Part shown: in pieces, positions 35,454 through 44,481 of the stretch
Layout: every line of letters starts with the position of its first letter
How positions within the stretch are numbered: the stretch's first letter is position 1
Source: JBCBSK01 sp965250105
Lineage (GTDB): Bacteria; Pseudomonadota; Alphaproteobacteria; Rhizobiales; Tepidamorphaceae
Assembly: GCA_965250105.1 (NCBI GenBank)
Contig: OZ252290.1
Coordinates: 992,001-1,056,000 of the forward strand
Reading direction: 5' to 3'
Length of the DNA stretch: 64,000 bases
Made by a program: the position numbers and the translations under genes
Notes under the pieces: generated by a model
What the model saw: only the letters and a program-made list of their open reading frames with translations
Told to the model about the DNA's origin: nothing
Database searches by the model: none

Positions 35454-36656
35454 ATGCTGGCCGTCTTGAGCGTCGTCACGCTGGTGCAGGCCCTTTTGTC
35501 GCTGGCCGTCCTGGCGGCGGCAAGCATCGCGCCGGCGATCACGGCGGCCTATGCCGTCAACATCGAAACGGTGGGTTATCAGATCAGCCTGATCTATCTG
35601 GCGGGATCGCTCGGCTCGCTGATCTCGGGCGTTATCGTGCGCCGCTACGGGCCCGCGCGAACGAGCATGGCCTGCCTGCTGACCGCCGCCGCGGGGCTGT
35701 TGCTGCTGGCGACTGGCGCCCTGGCCTCCGCCGTGCTCGCCTCCGTGCTGATCGGCCTGGGCTATGCGCTGACGAACCCCTCGGCGGGGCAGATTCTCGA
35801 CCGGCACTGCCCGCCGGGCCATCGCAATTTCGTCTTTTCGCTCAAACAAACGGCCGTCCCCATCGGCGGCGTGGTGGCCGGGCTTTCACTGCCGCCGCTC
35901 GCCGAAGCATTCGGCTGGCGCATCGCGCTGCTGGTACCGGCCGCGATCTGTCTTGCCGCGTGCCTCGTCTTGTGGCGCTTGCGCGACGATTGGGACGTCG
36001 ACCGCGAGCCCAAAGCCCGTTTCCGAGGCGGTGTGTTGTCGGGCTTGCGCGAGATGCGTCGCAACGCCGGGCTGCGCTCGCTGGCCGCGGTCGCCTTCTG
36101 CTTCGCGGCCATGCAGCTCTCGCTGATGTCCTACATGGTTTCCACCCTGGTCGCGGATCTCGGCTGGACCCTGGTCGCGGCCGGCGGCATGGCGGCTCTG
36201 GTCCAGGCATTCGGAGCCGTCGGCCGGCTCGTCTGGGGGCGGCTGGCGGACTGGCTGGGCCAGCCGATGCGCGTGCTCATGACCATCGGCGCGATCACCA
36301 CGGCCAGCGCCATCCTGATGCCGGGCCTGACGTCCGAAACGCCCTGGATTGGCGTGATGGCGCTTCTCGCGATCTTCGGCTTCGCGTCCATCGGATGGAA
36401 CGGGATCCTGTTGGCGGATATCGCCCGCCATGTGCCTGCCGCGCGGATCGGCGCCGCGACAGGCGGCGTCATGGCGACAACATTTGCTGGCGTGGTGATT
36501 GGGCCCGCCTTGCTGGCGCTAATCCACTCGATCACCAAGGATTTCACCCTGTCCTTCGCATGGCTGGCCGCGTTCCCGCTCGCCGGGACCCTGATCGCCA
36601 TACGGACCGCGCGGCACCGGGGCGACAAGGCCAACAGGGATCAGGTACGGACATAA
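35454..36656 (+). CDS. MFS transporter
   Basis: A 400-residue membrane protein with about twelve helices and MFS marks: a VRRYGPARTSM loop after helix 2 and an equivalent GRLADWLGQP loop in the second half. I use the ATG at 35454. A TTG that overlaps the preceding stop (35430) is the other candidate. It lies between the CitE-type lyase and a TRAP binding protein, so the cluster has two uptake or exchange routes for related carboxylates. Confidence 0.85.
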   Translation: MLAVLSVVTLVQALLSLAVLAAASIAPAITAAYAVNIETVGYQISLIYLAGSLGSLISGVIVRRYGPARTSMACLLTAAAGLLLLATGALASAVLASVLIGLGYALTNPSAGQILDRHCPPGHRNFVFSLKQTAVPIGGVVAGLSLPPLAEAFGWRIALLVPAAICLAACLVLWRLRDDWDVDREPKARFRGGVLSGLREMRRNAGLRSLAAVAFCFAAMQLSLMSYMVSTLVADLGWTLVAAGGMAALVQAFGAVGRLVWGRLADWLGQPMRVLMTIGAITTASAILMPGLTSETPWIGVMALLAIFGFASIGWNGILLADIARHVPAARIGAATGGVMATTFAGVVIGPALLALIHSITKDFTLSFAWLAAFPLAGTLIAIRTARHRGDKANRDQVRT

Positions 36657-36733
36657 TAATTGAATATCGCCAGGCGATCTGCAATCATGTCCGAACTTAA
36701 AGTAAACGAAAGCCGTTTCAAAGGGAGGACGGA

Positions 36734-37726
36734 ATGAGAGTCTTGAGACTGGCCGGCGTTGTGGCCGCAACCGCCATGACAGGGTCGATTGCGCTCGCGC
36801 AAGACACCTACGAGATGGTCATGACGAACGAGCTCGCCACCTCGCACTGGACGGCGAAGATGATGGATGAATACGCGGCCGCCATCGAAGAGCGCAGCGA
36901 TGGCCGGATCGACGTTTCCGTATTCCATTCAGGCACGCTTTACACCGACCGCGACGCGATCGCCGCGCTTGGCACCGGGTCCGTTCACATGGTCTGGCCG
37001 GTCAGCGTGAACCTTGAATCGATCGCGCCGGAATATGGGGTGGTCAACCTGCCCTTTTCCCTCACCGACGATTTCATGCAGGCCGAAGGGGCCTCGGCAG
37101 AGCTCGCCGCGATGATGTCCGAGATCATCGAAGGTCGCGGGATCCGGGTTCTCGGACTGATGCGCACGGCCGATCTGGTGTTTCTTTTCCAGGAGATGGC
37201 CGTGACCGAGCCCAGCGACCTCGACGGTCAGCGGGTCCGCATGACCGGTGGTCGTGTGCTTCAAGGCATGATGCGCGAGTTCGGCGCGAGCCCGATCTCC
37301 ATGCCGGCCACGGAGATGGCCGCGGCCTTGATGCAGGGTGCCATCGACGGCATCTTCACTTCCGCTGGCGGCTGGCAGATGGTCGGCACCAACGCGGCCC
37401 AGACGGCCAGCTATATCCCCGGGCTCAGCCTTCTATCCTACACCGTCGTCGCGGACGACGACTGGCTGGAGAGCCTCCCCGATGATCTGCGCGCGGTGGT
37501 GCTCGACACCACCGAGGAACTGCTGGCGCAGCAATGGGCCGATGGGATCGAGAAAGATAGGGCGACCATGCAGATCCTGCTCGATGACGGCGGCACCCTG
37601 GTGACGGCCGATCCGGAGGCACAGGCGGAATTTCGTGCGCTGGCCGAGAACGCGTCGCAAGACTTCATCGACCGGTTCCCGGAGGTCTGGGAGCAGTTCC
37701 AGACGCTCAAGACGAAATACGAGTAG
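36734..37726 (+). CDS. TRAP transporter substrate-binding protein (DctP type)
   Basis: A 330-residue periplasmic receptor with a signal peptide over about residues 1-22 (cleaved after ALA). It shows a DctP-type QGAIDGIFTSAGGWQ segment and a conserved Arg in GQRVRMTGGRV for binding a carboxylate. AAAGGGAGGA precedes the ATG. No membrane subunits follow it; the matching DctQ and DctM genes lie at the far end of the divergent operon, 8 kb away. Confidence 0.9.
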   Translation: MRVLRLAGVVAATAMTGSIALAQDTYEMVMTNELATSHWTAKMMDEYAAAIEERSDGRIDVSVFHSGTLYTDRDAIAALGTGSVHMVWPVSVNLESIAPEYGVVNLPFSLTDDFMQAEGASAELAAMMSEIIEGRGIRVLGLMRTADLVFLFQEMAVTEPSDLDGQRVRMTGGRVLQGMMREFGASPISMPATEMAAALMQGAIDGIFTSAGGWQMVGTNAAQTASYIPGLSLLSYTVVADDDWLESLPDDLRAVVLDTTEELLAQQWADGIEKDRATMQILLDDGGTLVTADPEAQAEFRALAENASQDFIDRFPEVWEQFQTLKTKYE

Positions 37727-37736
37727 TCAACGTGCC

Positions 37737-37761
37737 CCGGGGCGGCTTCCGGCCGCCCCGG
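37737..37761 (+). terminator. GC-rich hairpin after dctP
   Basis: CCGGGGCGGC and GCCGCCCCGG form perfect 10-base arms around a 5-base loop, ten bases after the dctP stop. It has no T-tract. It lies between two convergent transcription units (dctP and the leuD-type gene) and probably ends the plus-strand operon. Confidence 0.65.
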
Positions 37762-37850
37762 CCGCGCGATCGCGACAAGCACCGCCCGTGCCCCGCTTGT
37801 TTCTTGCGAGGTTGATTACCCCTCTCCGTGACGACGTTACTCATACCCGG

Positions 37851-38480
37851 TCAGGCATCGGGGTTCGGATGAAGCAAAGCCCAGGGATTGTCGTCGAAAT
37901 AGCCGGTCTCGAAGGCGTTAATCCGATCGAGTGCGGTCAGCGTCATCTCGATCTCCGAAGCACCCGCCAGCAGCGCTTCCCGGCGATAATCGTCGATCTC
38001 GAAGACGAGTCTTTGCCCGTCATCCAGCCGTATCGTCCGCTCGACAAGATCGATCTCGGCGGCCACGCCCGGGCGCGTTGTCGACCGCGTCACCAAAGTC
38101 GCGTGCAGCGCTGCGTCGGCGACGATCGTCAGCAAGCCGTTATTGAGCGCGTTGTTGAAGAAGATATCGCCGAAGCTCGGCGCGATCACGGCGCGGAAGC
38201 CGTGGTCCAGCAGGGCCCAGACCGCCTGTTCGCGCGATGAGCCGCATCCGAAGTTCGGCCCGCCGACAAGGATCGACCCGGTCCCGTAGAGCGCCTGGTT
38301 CAGGATGAAGGCGCCCCGTTCCTCGCCCGAAGCGCCATAGCGCAGATCATGAAACAGTTGGTCGCCATAACCGGCCTTGCGCGGGCGGTGAATGAAGCGC
38401 GCCGGAATGATCTGGTCGGTATCGACATTGGCGGCCGGCAGCGGAACCAGGATCCCGCGATGGTCACGAAAAGGCCGCAT
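37851..38480 (-). CDS. Aconitase-family hydratase small subunit (LeuD type), pair 1
   Basis: A 209-residue small subunit. The swivel-domain substrate loop GPNFGCGSSREQAVWAL and FGDIFFNNALNNGLL are clear, and it opens VPLPAANVDTDQIIPARFI. With the adjacent large subunit it forms a LeuCD-type hydro-lyase. It is the last gene of a nine-gene operon with a peptide-type importer and an amidohydrolase, so a catabolic role (hydration of a maleate-type diacid) is more likely than leucine synthesis. Confidence 0.92.
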   Translation of the reverse strand: MRPFRDHRGILVPLPAANVDTDQIIPARFIHRPRKAGYGDQLFHDLRYGASGEERGAFILNQALYGTGSILVGGPNFGCGSSREQAVWALLDHGFRAVIAPSFGDIFFNNALNNGLLTIVADAALHATLVTRSTTRPGVAAEIDLVERTIRLDDGQRLVFEIDDYRREALLAGASEIEMTLTALDRINAFETGYFDDNPWALLHPNPDA

Positions 38481-38483
38481 CGC

Positions 38484-39896
38484 TCACCCCGCCGATCCGA
38501 AGGTACGCACATCGACGAAACGCCCGCTGACCGCGGCGGCCGCCGCCATCGGCGGGCTGACGAGATGGGTACGGGCACCAACGCCCTGGCGGCCGGCGAA
38601 GTTCCGGTTCGATGTCGATGCGCAGCGCTCGCCCGGCGGCACCGTGTCACCGTTCATCGCCACGCACATCGAACAGCCCGGCTGGCGCCATTCGAAGCCC
38701 GCCGACATGAAGATCCGGTCGAGGCCTTCGGCTTCGGCTTGTGCCTTTACCTGATTGGAGCCGGGCACGACGATGGCCGGCACCTTCGCCTTGCGGCCCT
38801 TGGCGACCGACGCGGCAGCCCTCAGATCCTCGATACGGCTATTGGTGCAGGAGCCGATGAACACGCGGTCGATGCTGATCTCCCCGACCGGCGTTCCCGG
38901 TTCTAGGTCCATATAGTCCAGCGCCATCCGCATGGCGTCGCGCCGGGCGGGATCGGTTTCAGCCCCTGGATCGGGCACACGGTCCGAGATCGTCACGGCC
39001 TGTTCCGGCGACGTCCCCCAGGTGACCGTCGGCGCGACGCTCGCACCATCGATAGAGACTTCCCGGTCGAACAGGGCGGTCGGATCGCTTTTCAGCGCGC
39101 GCCACGCCGTGACGGCCTGGTCCCACATGGCGCCGGACGGCGCGAGAGGCCGGCCGTCGACATAGGCGATGGTGACGTCGTCGGGCGCGACCATGCCGCA
39201 GCGCGCGCCCGCTTCGATGCTCATATTGCAAAGGGTCAACCGCTGCTCGACAGAGAGCGCCCGAACCGTGCTGCCGGCATATTCGATGGCGAAGCCCGTC
39301 CCACCCGCGGCGCCGATCGTCCTGATGATCTGCAGCACGAGGTCCTTGGCCGTCACGCCCGCGCCGAGGGCACCATCGATCGTGATCCGCATCTGCCTCG
39401 GCCGCCGCTGCCAGAGCGTCTGGGTCGCCAGGACATGGGCGATCTCTGAAGCGCCGATACCAAATGCCAGGGCGCCGAGCGCGCCATGCGACGCGGTATG
39501 GCTGTCACCGCACACCAGGACCGTTCCCGGCAAGGTGAAGCCGAGCTCCGGGCCAACCACATGGACGATGCCCTGGCGCCGATCGCCGATCCCGTATGTC
39601 CTGAACTGCGCGCGCCGACCGCGCTCGACGAGACGCTCGGCAAGAGCGGTGCGCGCGCCATGGCTGTCGTCCGGCGGGCCGCCCGTCGCGACGTAATGAT
39701 CGGCGGTCCCCAATGTGAGATCCGGCCGCCGGACCGTCAGCCCGGCGTCTTCGATCATGTCGAATGCCTGGGACGTCGCATCATGGACGAGATGCCTGTC
39801 GACGAAGAGCAGGGACAACCCGTCCGGACGCGTGTCGATGACATGCGGCTCCCAGATCTTGTCGAACAGGGTCCTGCCGACTGGCTCAGGCTGCAT
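38484..39896 (-). CDS. Aconitase-family hydratase large subunit (LeuC type), pair 1
   Basis: A 470-residue large subunit binding a [4Fe-4S] cluster through Cys in IGSCTNSRIEDL and the two Cys of QPGCSMCVAMNG. VCGDSHTASHGALGALAFG is the usual signature. I start at the ATG at 39896, which overlaps the end of the upstream gene and has GGGA upstream. With pair 2 at 49414 this makes two complete LeuCD pairs within 14 kb. Related enzymes hydrate citraconate, dimethylmaleate or maleate. Confidence 0.92.
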   Translation of the reverse strand: MQPEPVGRTLFDKIWEPHVIDTRPDGLSLLFVDRHLVHDATSQAFDMIEDAGLTVRRPDLTLGTADHYVATGGPPDDSHGARTALAERLVERGRRAQFRTYGIGDRRQGIVHVVGPELGFTLPGTVLVCGDSHTASHGALGALAFGIGASEIAHVLATQTLWQRRPRQMRITIDGALGAGVTAKDLVLQIIRTIGAAGGTGFAIEYAGSTVRALSVEQRLTLCNMSIEAGARCGMVAPDDVTIAYVDGRPLAPSGAMWDQAVTAWRALKSDPTALFDREVSIDGASVAPTVTWGTSPEQAVTISDRVPDPGAETDPARRDAMRMALDYMDLEPGTPVGEISIDRVFIGSCTNSRIEDLRAAASVAKGRKAKVPAIVVPGSNQVKAQAEAEGLDRIFMSAGFEWRQPGCSMCVAMNGDTVPPGERCASTSNRNFAGRQGVGARTHLVSPPMAAAAAVSGRFVDVRTFGSAG

Positions 39897-40698
39897 CGGC
39901 GGCATCGTCCCAGACCTGCACCGGCATGGGCAGGCCGGCGAACGTCTCTTCGCCAAGCGGCCGGTCGGGCGCGATATCCATCCGCTCGAGCACCCACATC
40001 AACTGACGCGCGTGCTGACCACTGTGCCAGGCGGTTCGTTCGAGGAAGTCGTGCAGGGTCTGGTCGCCGTAGTAAACGTCCGCCTTGGCCGACCAGTCGG
40101 CGTCGCGACCAGGCCCCGCGAACCAGGTATCGAGACGTCCGGCGACATGGTGGCCATAGTCGGACAGTCCCTCGATCGACTGCATGTCCTTGGGCGGCAA
40201 GCGGTAATAGGCCTCATAGACGAGCGGTATGCCTTCCGAATGTTCGACGAAGGCATCGACGATGTTGAAGATGTGGTAGACGAGATCGGCGTAGCTGCGC
40301 GGCCGGTTCGGCAGGTGGGTATCGAGGCTCGCTTCGGGCAGTTGGCGCAGGAAGCGGTCGGTGCCCTCGATGATCGCGGTCAGCCGCGAATGAAGCTCCT
40401 CGGGCGGCAATAGTCTGCTGTCGCCCCACGCCAGGCCGACCAAACGAGCGACATCGCCGAGGATCTGACCATTCGCCCAGTTGTCGCCACGGACGACGAT
40501 CGGCACCTGGCGCAAACCGAACCGGGACAGTTCGTCAAGCGCGGTCTCGTCTTCGAGGACGTTCCGCGACTGAAACGGGATATCGTGCTCGGCGAGAAAC
40601 TCCTTGGTCCTGAGACAACTCGTGCATCCGGTCTGCCAATAGACGTAGATTTCGCTGTCGCGTGCTTCAGTCGCGTCGGTCACCGGCTCTTTTCCCAT
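39886..40698 (-). CDS. Glutaredoxin-DinB fusion protein
   Basis: A 270-residue two-domain protein. Residues about 15-90 are a glutaredoxin/thioredoxin-fold domain with the dithiol TGCTSCLRTKEFL and cis-Pro RQVPIVV. Residues about 115-255 are DinB-like helices with possible metal-binding His in LVYHIFNIVDAFVEH and TAWHSGQHARQLMW. The DinB fold includes thiol-dependent maleylpyruvate isomerases. In this operon, between an amidohydrolase and LeuCD, a cis-trans isomerase or thiol-adduct role on a maleate-like compound is an attractive guess. The ATG at 40698 has GGAGGG upstream. Confidence 0.8.
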   Translation of the reverse strand: MGKEPVTDATEARDSEIYVYWQTGCTSCLRTKEFLAEHDIPFQSRNVLEDETALDELSRFGLRQVPIVVRGDNWANGQILGDVARLVGLAWGDSRLLPPEELHSRLTAIIEGTDRFLRQLPEASLDTHLPNRPRSYADLVYHIFNIVDAFVEHSEGIPLVYEAYYRLPPKDMQSIEGLSDYGHHVAGRLDTWFAGPGRDADWSAKADVYYGDQTLHDFLERTAWHSGQHARQLMWVLERMDIAPDRPLGEETFAGLPMPVQVWDDAADAA

Positions 40699-40729
40699 AT
40701 GTTCGCCCTCCCATCCGTTTCGCCGACGA

Positions 40730-41380
40730 TCACGCCGCCGCCGCGCCAGCCATGGCATCGAAGCGATCGATGACCACGGATTTGGAAACCACGTCGCCAT
40801 ATTTGGCGTTGATGTCGAACAGATTGGCGTCGTGCGGCCCGTCATGGCGGTCGCCGACGCATTCGCGCGGCACGATGACGTGAAACCCGTATTGCAGACC
40901 ATCGATCGCCGTCGCCCGGACACAGCCGCTCGTCGAACAACCGATGAGCACCAAGGTGTCGATCGCCTGGGCATGCAGGGTCGAGATCAGCGTGGTGCCG
41001 AAGAAACAGCTCGGATAGTTCTTGATGAGAACGAGGTCCTCGGGCCGGGGCGCCACGCTATCGTGGATCTCGGCCAAGGGTTCCCCCACGACGAGCTTGC
41101 GCAGGAACGGGACCTTCTTGACGAAAATGCCACCATCGGTTCCCTCGGGGTGATAGAGAACCTTGGTGTAGATGACCGGGACGCCCGACCGACGGGCGGC
41201 GGCGAGCAGGTCCACGCTCTCGGAGATCGCCGACACGACGCCATCGGCATAGAAAGGCGATCCTGGCGTCGTATAGGCGTGGGTGAAATCGATCACGATG
41301 ACCGCGGGACGGTCGCCGAAGCCCGCTTCGCCATCGAATACACCGGCATAATTGTCTTCCCGGCTTTCAGTCATCATCAT
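40730..41380 (-). CDS. Isochorismatase-like cysteine amidohydrolase
   Basis: A 216-residue cysteine hydrolase. The catalytic triad is visible as Asp in VIVIDFTHAYT, Lys in LVLIKNYPSCFFGT and Cys in LIGCSTSGCVRATAIDG. The sequence pattern matches the N-carbamoylsarcosine amidase and maleamate amidase branch. It follows the importer ATPase by five bases. I infer that it releases ammonia from an imported or derived amide; maleamate-type substrates would yield the maleate-like acid that LeuCD can hydrate. Pyridine-ring genes beyond this are absent nearby. Confidence 0.85.
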   Translation of the reverse strand: MMMTESREDNYAGVFDGEAGFGDRPAVIVIDFTHAYTTPGSPFYADGVVSAISESVDLLAAARRSGVPVIYTKVLYHPEGTDGGIFVKKVPFLRKLVVGEPLAEIHDSVAPRPEDLVLIKNYPSCFFGTTLISTLHAQAIDTLVLIGCSTSGCVRATAIDGLQYGFHVIVPRECVGDRHDGPHDANLFDINAKYGDVVSKSVVIDRFDAMAGAAAA

Positions 41381-41385
41381 CCTCC

Positions 41386-42480
41386 CTATCCGGCCAGTTT
41401 CATCGGTTCATCACGCTCGCCCGTCTCGCCCGGTTCGAGCGGAAAATGGCAGGCGACGGCATGGTCGTTCTGGTCCGACCGAAGGTCCGGCTCATGCTCG
41501 GCGCACTGGCGCGGGACCGTGACGTCCCCGGCAATCGTCGTGGTGGCGACCGACCCGGAAGCGGCTTTCAATCGCGCCTTGAAGCAGCGCGGATGGAACC
41601 GGCAGCCAGACGGCAATGCCGTCGCGGAGCCGATCTCGCCATGCAACATGATGCGCCGTCTCCGACGCTCGGCATTCAGGCTCGGCACCGGCACCGCCGA
41701 CAAGAGCGATGCCGTGTAGGGATGGCGCGGCGCCGCATAGAGCTGCTGACGCGGGCCCATCTCGACGATCTTCCCCAGATACATCACCGCGACCCGCTCG
41801 GAGATGTGGCGGACGACGGCGAGGTCATGCGCGATGAAGATGTAGGCGACGCCTGTCTCCTGCTGAATCTCGCGGAGGAGGTTCAGAATCTGCGCCTGGA
41901 TCGACACATCCAGCGCCGAAACGGGTTCATCCAGGATAAGGAGTTTCGGGTTCAGCGCCATCGCGCGGGCGATGCCGATACGCTGACGCTGGCCGCCCGA
42001 GAATTCGTGCGGATAGCGATCGGCGCTCGCCGGCGACAACCCGACCTGTTCGAGTATCTCGCCGGTTCTGCGCGCGATCGCCGACCGGTCCGCCCCGTGC
42101 ACATGCATCGGCTCTGCGACGATCGCGCCGACCTTCATCCGAGGATCCAGCGAGCCGTAAGGGTCCTGGAACACCATCTGCATGGCGCCGCGCAAACGCC
42201 GCAGCCCCGACTGCGGCATATGCGTGATGTCCTGCCCATCAAAGACCACGCGCCCCTCGGTCGGGTCGAGCAATCTCAGCACCAGCCGCCCGAGCGTGCT
42301 CTTGCCAGATCCCGTTTCTCCGACAACGCCGAAGGTTTCGCCGCGACCGATCGAGAAACTGACGCCATCCACCGCGCGGACCCGCGGTCGCGCCTTTCCC
42401 AACCGCCAGCCTCCACCGCCGAACACCTTGCGCAACCCGTCGACACGCACGAGCGCGTCGCGATCGACCGGAGCCGTCAT
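41386..42480 (-). CDS. Dipeptide/oligopeptide-type ABC transporter ATPase (DppF/OppF)
   Basis: A 364-residue ATPase with Walker A GETGSGKST, signature FSGGQRQRIGIARAMA and Walker B LLILDEPVSALD. The C-terminal oligopeptide-transporter extension is present, with the CRFHPRC part of a cysteine motif (GCRFHPRCFKA). The start overlaps the DppD stop by four bases. It is the fifth gene of the operon. Confidence 0.92.
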   Translation of the reverse strand: MTAPVDRDALVRVDGLRKVFGGGGWRLGKARPRVRAVDGVSFSIGRGETFGVVGETGSGKSTLGRLVLRLLDPTEGRVVFDGQDITHMPQSGLRRLRGAMQMVFQDPYGSLDPRMKVGAIVAEPMHVHGADRSAIARRTGEILEQVGLSPASADRYPHEFSGGQRQRIGIARAMALNPKLLILDEPVSALDVSIQAQILNLLREIQQETGVAYIFIAHDLAVVRHISERVAVMYLGKIVEMGPRQQLYAAPRHPYTASLLSAVPVPSLNAERRRRRIMLHGEIGSATALPSGCRFHPRCFKARLKAASGSVATTTIAGDVTVPRQCAEHEPDLRSDQNDHAVACHFPLEPGETGERDEPMKLAG

Positions 42481-43538
42481 ATCGCGCCTCCCTTGGCGAC
42501 GACGTCAGAACTGTGCAGACAGGCCGCCTGATGCGCGCTGCTGCCGACAGGGCGCAGCGTTGGACGTGTCGTCCTGCAGTCCGAACGGCCATTGCCGAGA
42601 TAGCAGCGCGGCTCGAACGCGCAGCCCGCCGGCAGGGCCGCGGGATCGGGCGGCTGCCCGGTGATCTCGATCAAATCGCTCTCGGACTCGGTTTCCAGGC
42701 TCGGAACGCTGCGAAACAGCGACACCGTGTAGGGATGGGCGGTGTGATCGAAGATCGCCTCGGCATCGCCGGTTTCCGCCACGCGTCCGGCATACATGAC
42801 CGCGACCCGATCGGCATGGCGCGCGACAAGGCCGAGGTCATGCGTGATCAGCACCATCGCCATTCCCGATTGCTCGCGCAATTCGGTGAGAAGTTCGAGA
42901 ACCTGGGCCTGCACCGTGACATCGAGCGCGGTGGTCGGCTCATCGGCGATCAGCACACGCGGTTCGAGCGAGATGGCCATGGCGATCAAGACGCGCTGGC
43001 GCATGCCGCCGGACAGTTGGTGCGGATAGTCATCGACCCGGCGATGGGGGTCGGGAATATGCACTTTTTCCAGAAGCCCGATCGCGATCTCGCGGGCCGC
43101 GCGGCGCGACAGCTTGCGATGCGCCTGCAACACCTCGACGATCTGATCGCCGATCGTGAAAACCGGATTGAGACCGGTCAGCGGATCCTGGAAGACCATC
43201 GACAGCCTGGTTCCGCGCACCTGGCGCATGTCCTCTGTCGACAGCGTGAGGAGATCGGTCCCGTCGAGCAGGATCTGGCCGCCGGCGACCTTCCCCGGTC
43301 GTGGCACCAGCCCGATGGCCGACAGGAAGGTCATGGTCTTGCCGGAACCTGATTCGCCAACCACGGCAAGCGTTTCGCCCGCCGCCACGGAGAGGCTGAC
43401 ACCGTCGACGATGTTGAACGGCCCGTCGTCGCCGGGGAACCGCGTGACGACATCGCGCAGTTCGAGAACCGGCGTGATGCCGTCGCCCGCGCTGTCGATG
43501 CCGCCGCGCGCCGTGACGGCTTTCGTGGACTGGAGCAT
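42477..43538 (-). CDS. Dipeptide/oligopeptide-type ABC transporter ATPase (DppD/OppD)
   Basis: A 353-residue ATPase. Walker A is GESGSGKT, signature LSGGMRQRVLIAMA and Walker B VLIADEPTTALD. The C-terminal Cys motif is GCAFEPRCYLG. I start at the ATG at 43538, just after the permease stop. It pairs with DppF. Confidence 0.92.
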   Translation of the reverse strand: MLQSTKAVTARGGIDSAGDGITPVLELRDVVTRFPGDDGPFNIVDGVSLSVAAGETLAVVGESGSGKTMTFLSAIGLVPRPGKVAGGQILLDGTDLLTLSTEDMRQVRGTRLSMVFQDPLTGLNPVFTIGDQIVEVLQAHRKLSRRAAREIAIGLLEKVHIPDPHRRVDDYPHQLSGGMRQRVLIAMAISLEPRVLIADEPTTALDVTVQAQVLELLTELREQSGMAMVLITHDLGLVARHADRVAVMYAGRVAETGDAEAIFDHTAHPYTVSLFRSVPSLETESESDLIEITGQPPDPAALPAGCAFEPRCYLGNGRSDCRTTRPTLRPVGSSAHQAACLHSSDVVAKGGAI

Positions 43539-43551
43539 GATCGGGCCTCGG

Positions 43552-44472
43552 CTACAGCATCTTGGCGCCGGTCTGGCGGCGCATTTGCGGATCGAGCGTG
43601 TCGCGCAGGCCATCGCCTAGGAGGTTCAGCCCGATCACCGCGATGGCGATGCACATCCCGGCGGAGATCGACATCAGCGGGCGCGTGGTGATCACCGACT
43701 GGCCATCGGCGATCACGCTACCCCATGTCGCGGTCGGCGGCTGGACACCCAGTCCGAGGAAGCTCAGCCCGGCTTCGGCAAGCACGGCGGTGGCCGCGCT
43801 AACGGTGGCGACGACGATGACGGGCGGCAAGGCGTTCGGAATGACATGGCGAAACAGGATGCGCAGGCTGCTTAGTCCGATGGCGCGGGATGCCTCGATG
43901 AAGGGGCGCGGACGGATCGTCAGCACGACCGAGCGCATGACGGTGGCGACGCGCGGCGTATAGGCGATGGCGACGGCCGTGATCACCGATGTCAGCGACG
44001 AGCCCTGCGCGGCAACCAGCGCCAGGGCCAGGAGAAAGCCCGGAAACGCCAGCATGATGTCGATCAGCGCGACGATGACGCGCTCGGTCCAGCCGCCGAC
44101 GAAACCCGCGAGCGACCCGATCAGCGTTCCCAGCGACAGCGAGATCAATACGACCCAGAAGCCGACCTGGAGCGAGACGCGCGCGCCATAGATCAGCCGC
44201 GACAGAACACAGCGGCCGAACTGGTCGGTGCCGAGCGGGAATTGCCAGGATGGCGGCGCCAATGTCTTGGTCATATCGGTGGCGAGCGGTGAATTGGGCG
44301 CGAGCCACGGGGCGGCGATGGCGATGAAGGCCATCAAGCCGATGATCACCGCGCCGATCATGAAGCCGGGATGGCTCGTATAGCGCCGGATGGCCGCGCG
44401 CCGCCGGCGGCGCGCCGCGTCCCGGTCGCGCATGACGGCGGCATCCGCCCGTTCAACGATAGCTTCACTCAT
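43552..44472 (-). CDS. Dipeptide-type ABC transporter permease (DppC/OppC)
   Basis: A 306-residue permease. It has the N-terminal membrane segment GFMIGAVIIGLMAFIAIAAP, the FPLGTDQFGRCVLSRLIYGA periplasmic motif and the EASRAIGLSSLRILFRHVIP coupling helix. It is tightly spaced within the operon. Confidence 0.93.
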   Translation of the reverse strand: MSEAIVERADAAVMRDRDAARRRRRAAIRRYTSHPGFMIGAVIIGLMAFIAIAAPWLAPNSPLATDMTKTLAPPSWQFPLGTDQFGRCVLSRLIYGARVSLQVGFWVVLISLSLGTLIGSLAGFVGGWTERVIVALIDIMLAFPGFLLALALVAAQGSSLTSVITAVAIAYTPRVATVMRSVVLTIRPRPFIEASRAIGLSSLRILFRHVIPNALPPVIVVATVSAATAVLAEAGLSFLGLGVQPPTATWGSVIADGQSVITTRPLMSISAGMCIAIAVIGLNLLGDGLRDTLDPQMRRQTGAKML

Positions 44473-44481
44473 GACGGTGCT

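Noticed and set aside
37851..39896. Leucine biosynthesis as the role of LeuCD pair 1
   Set aside because: No leuA or leuB nearby and the operon is led by an importer and an amidohydrolase; a second pair lies 10 kb away in a similar context.
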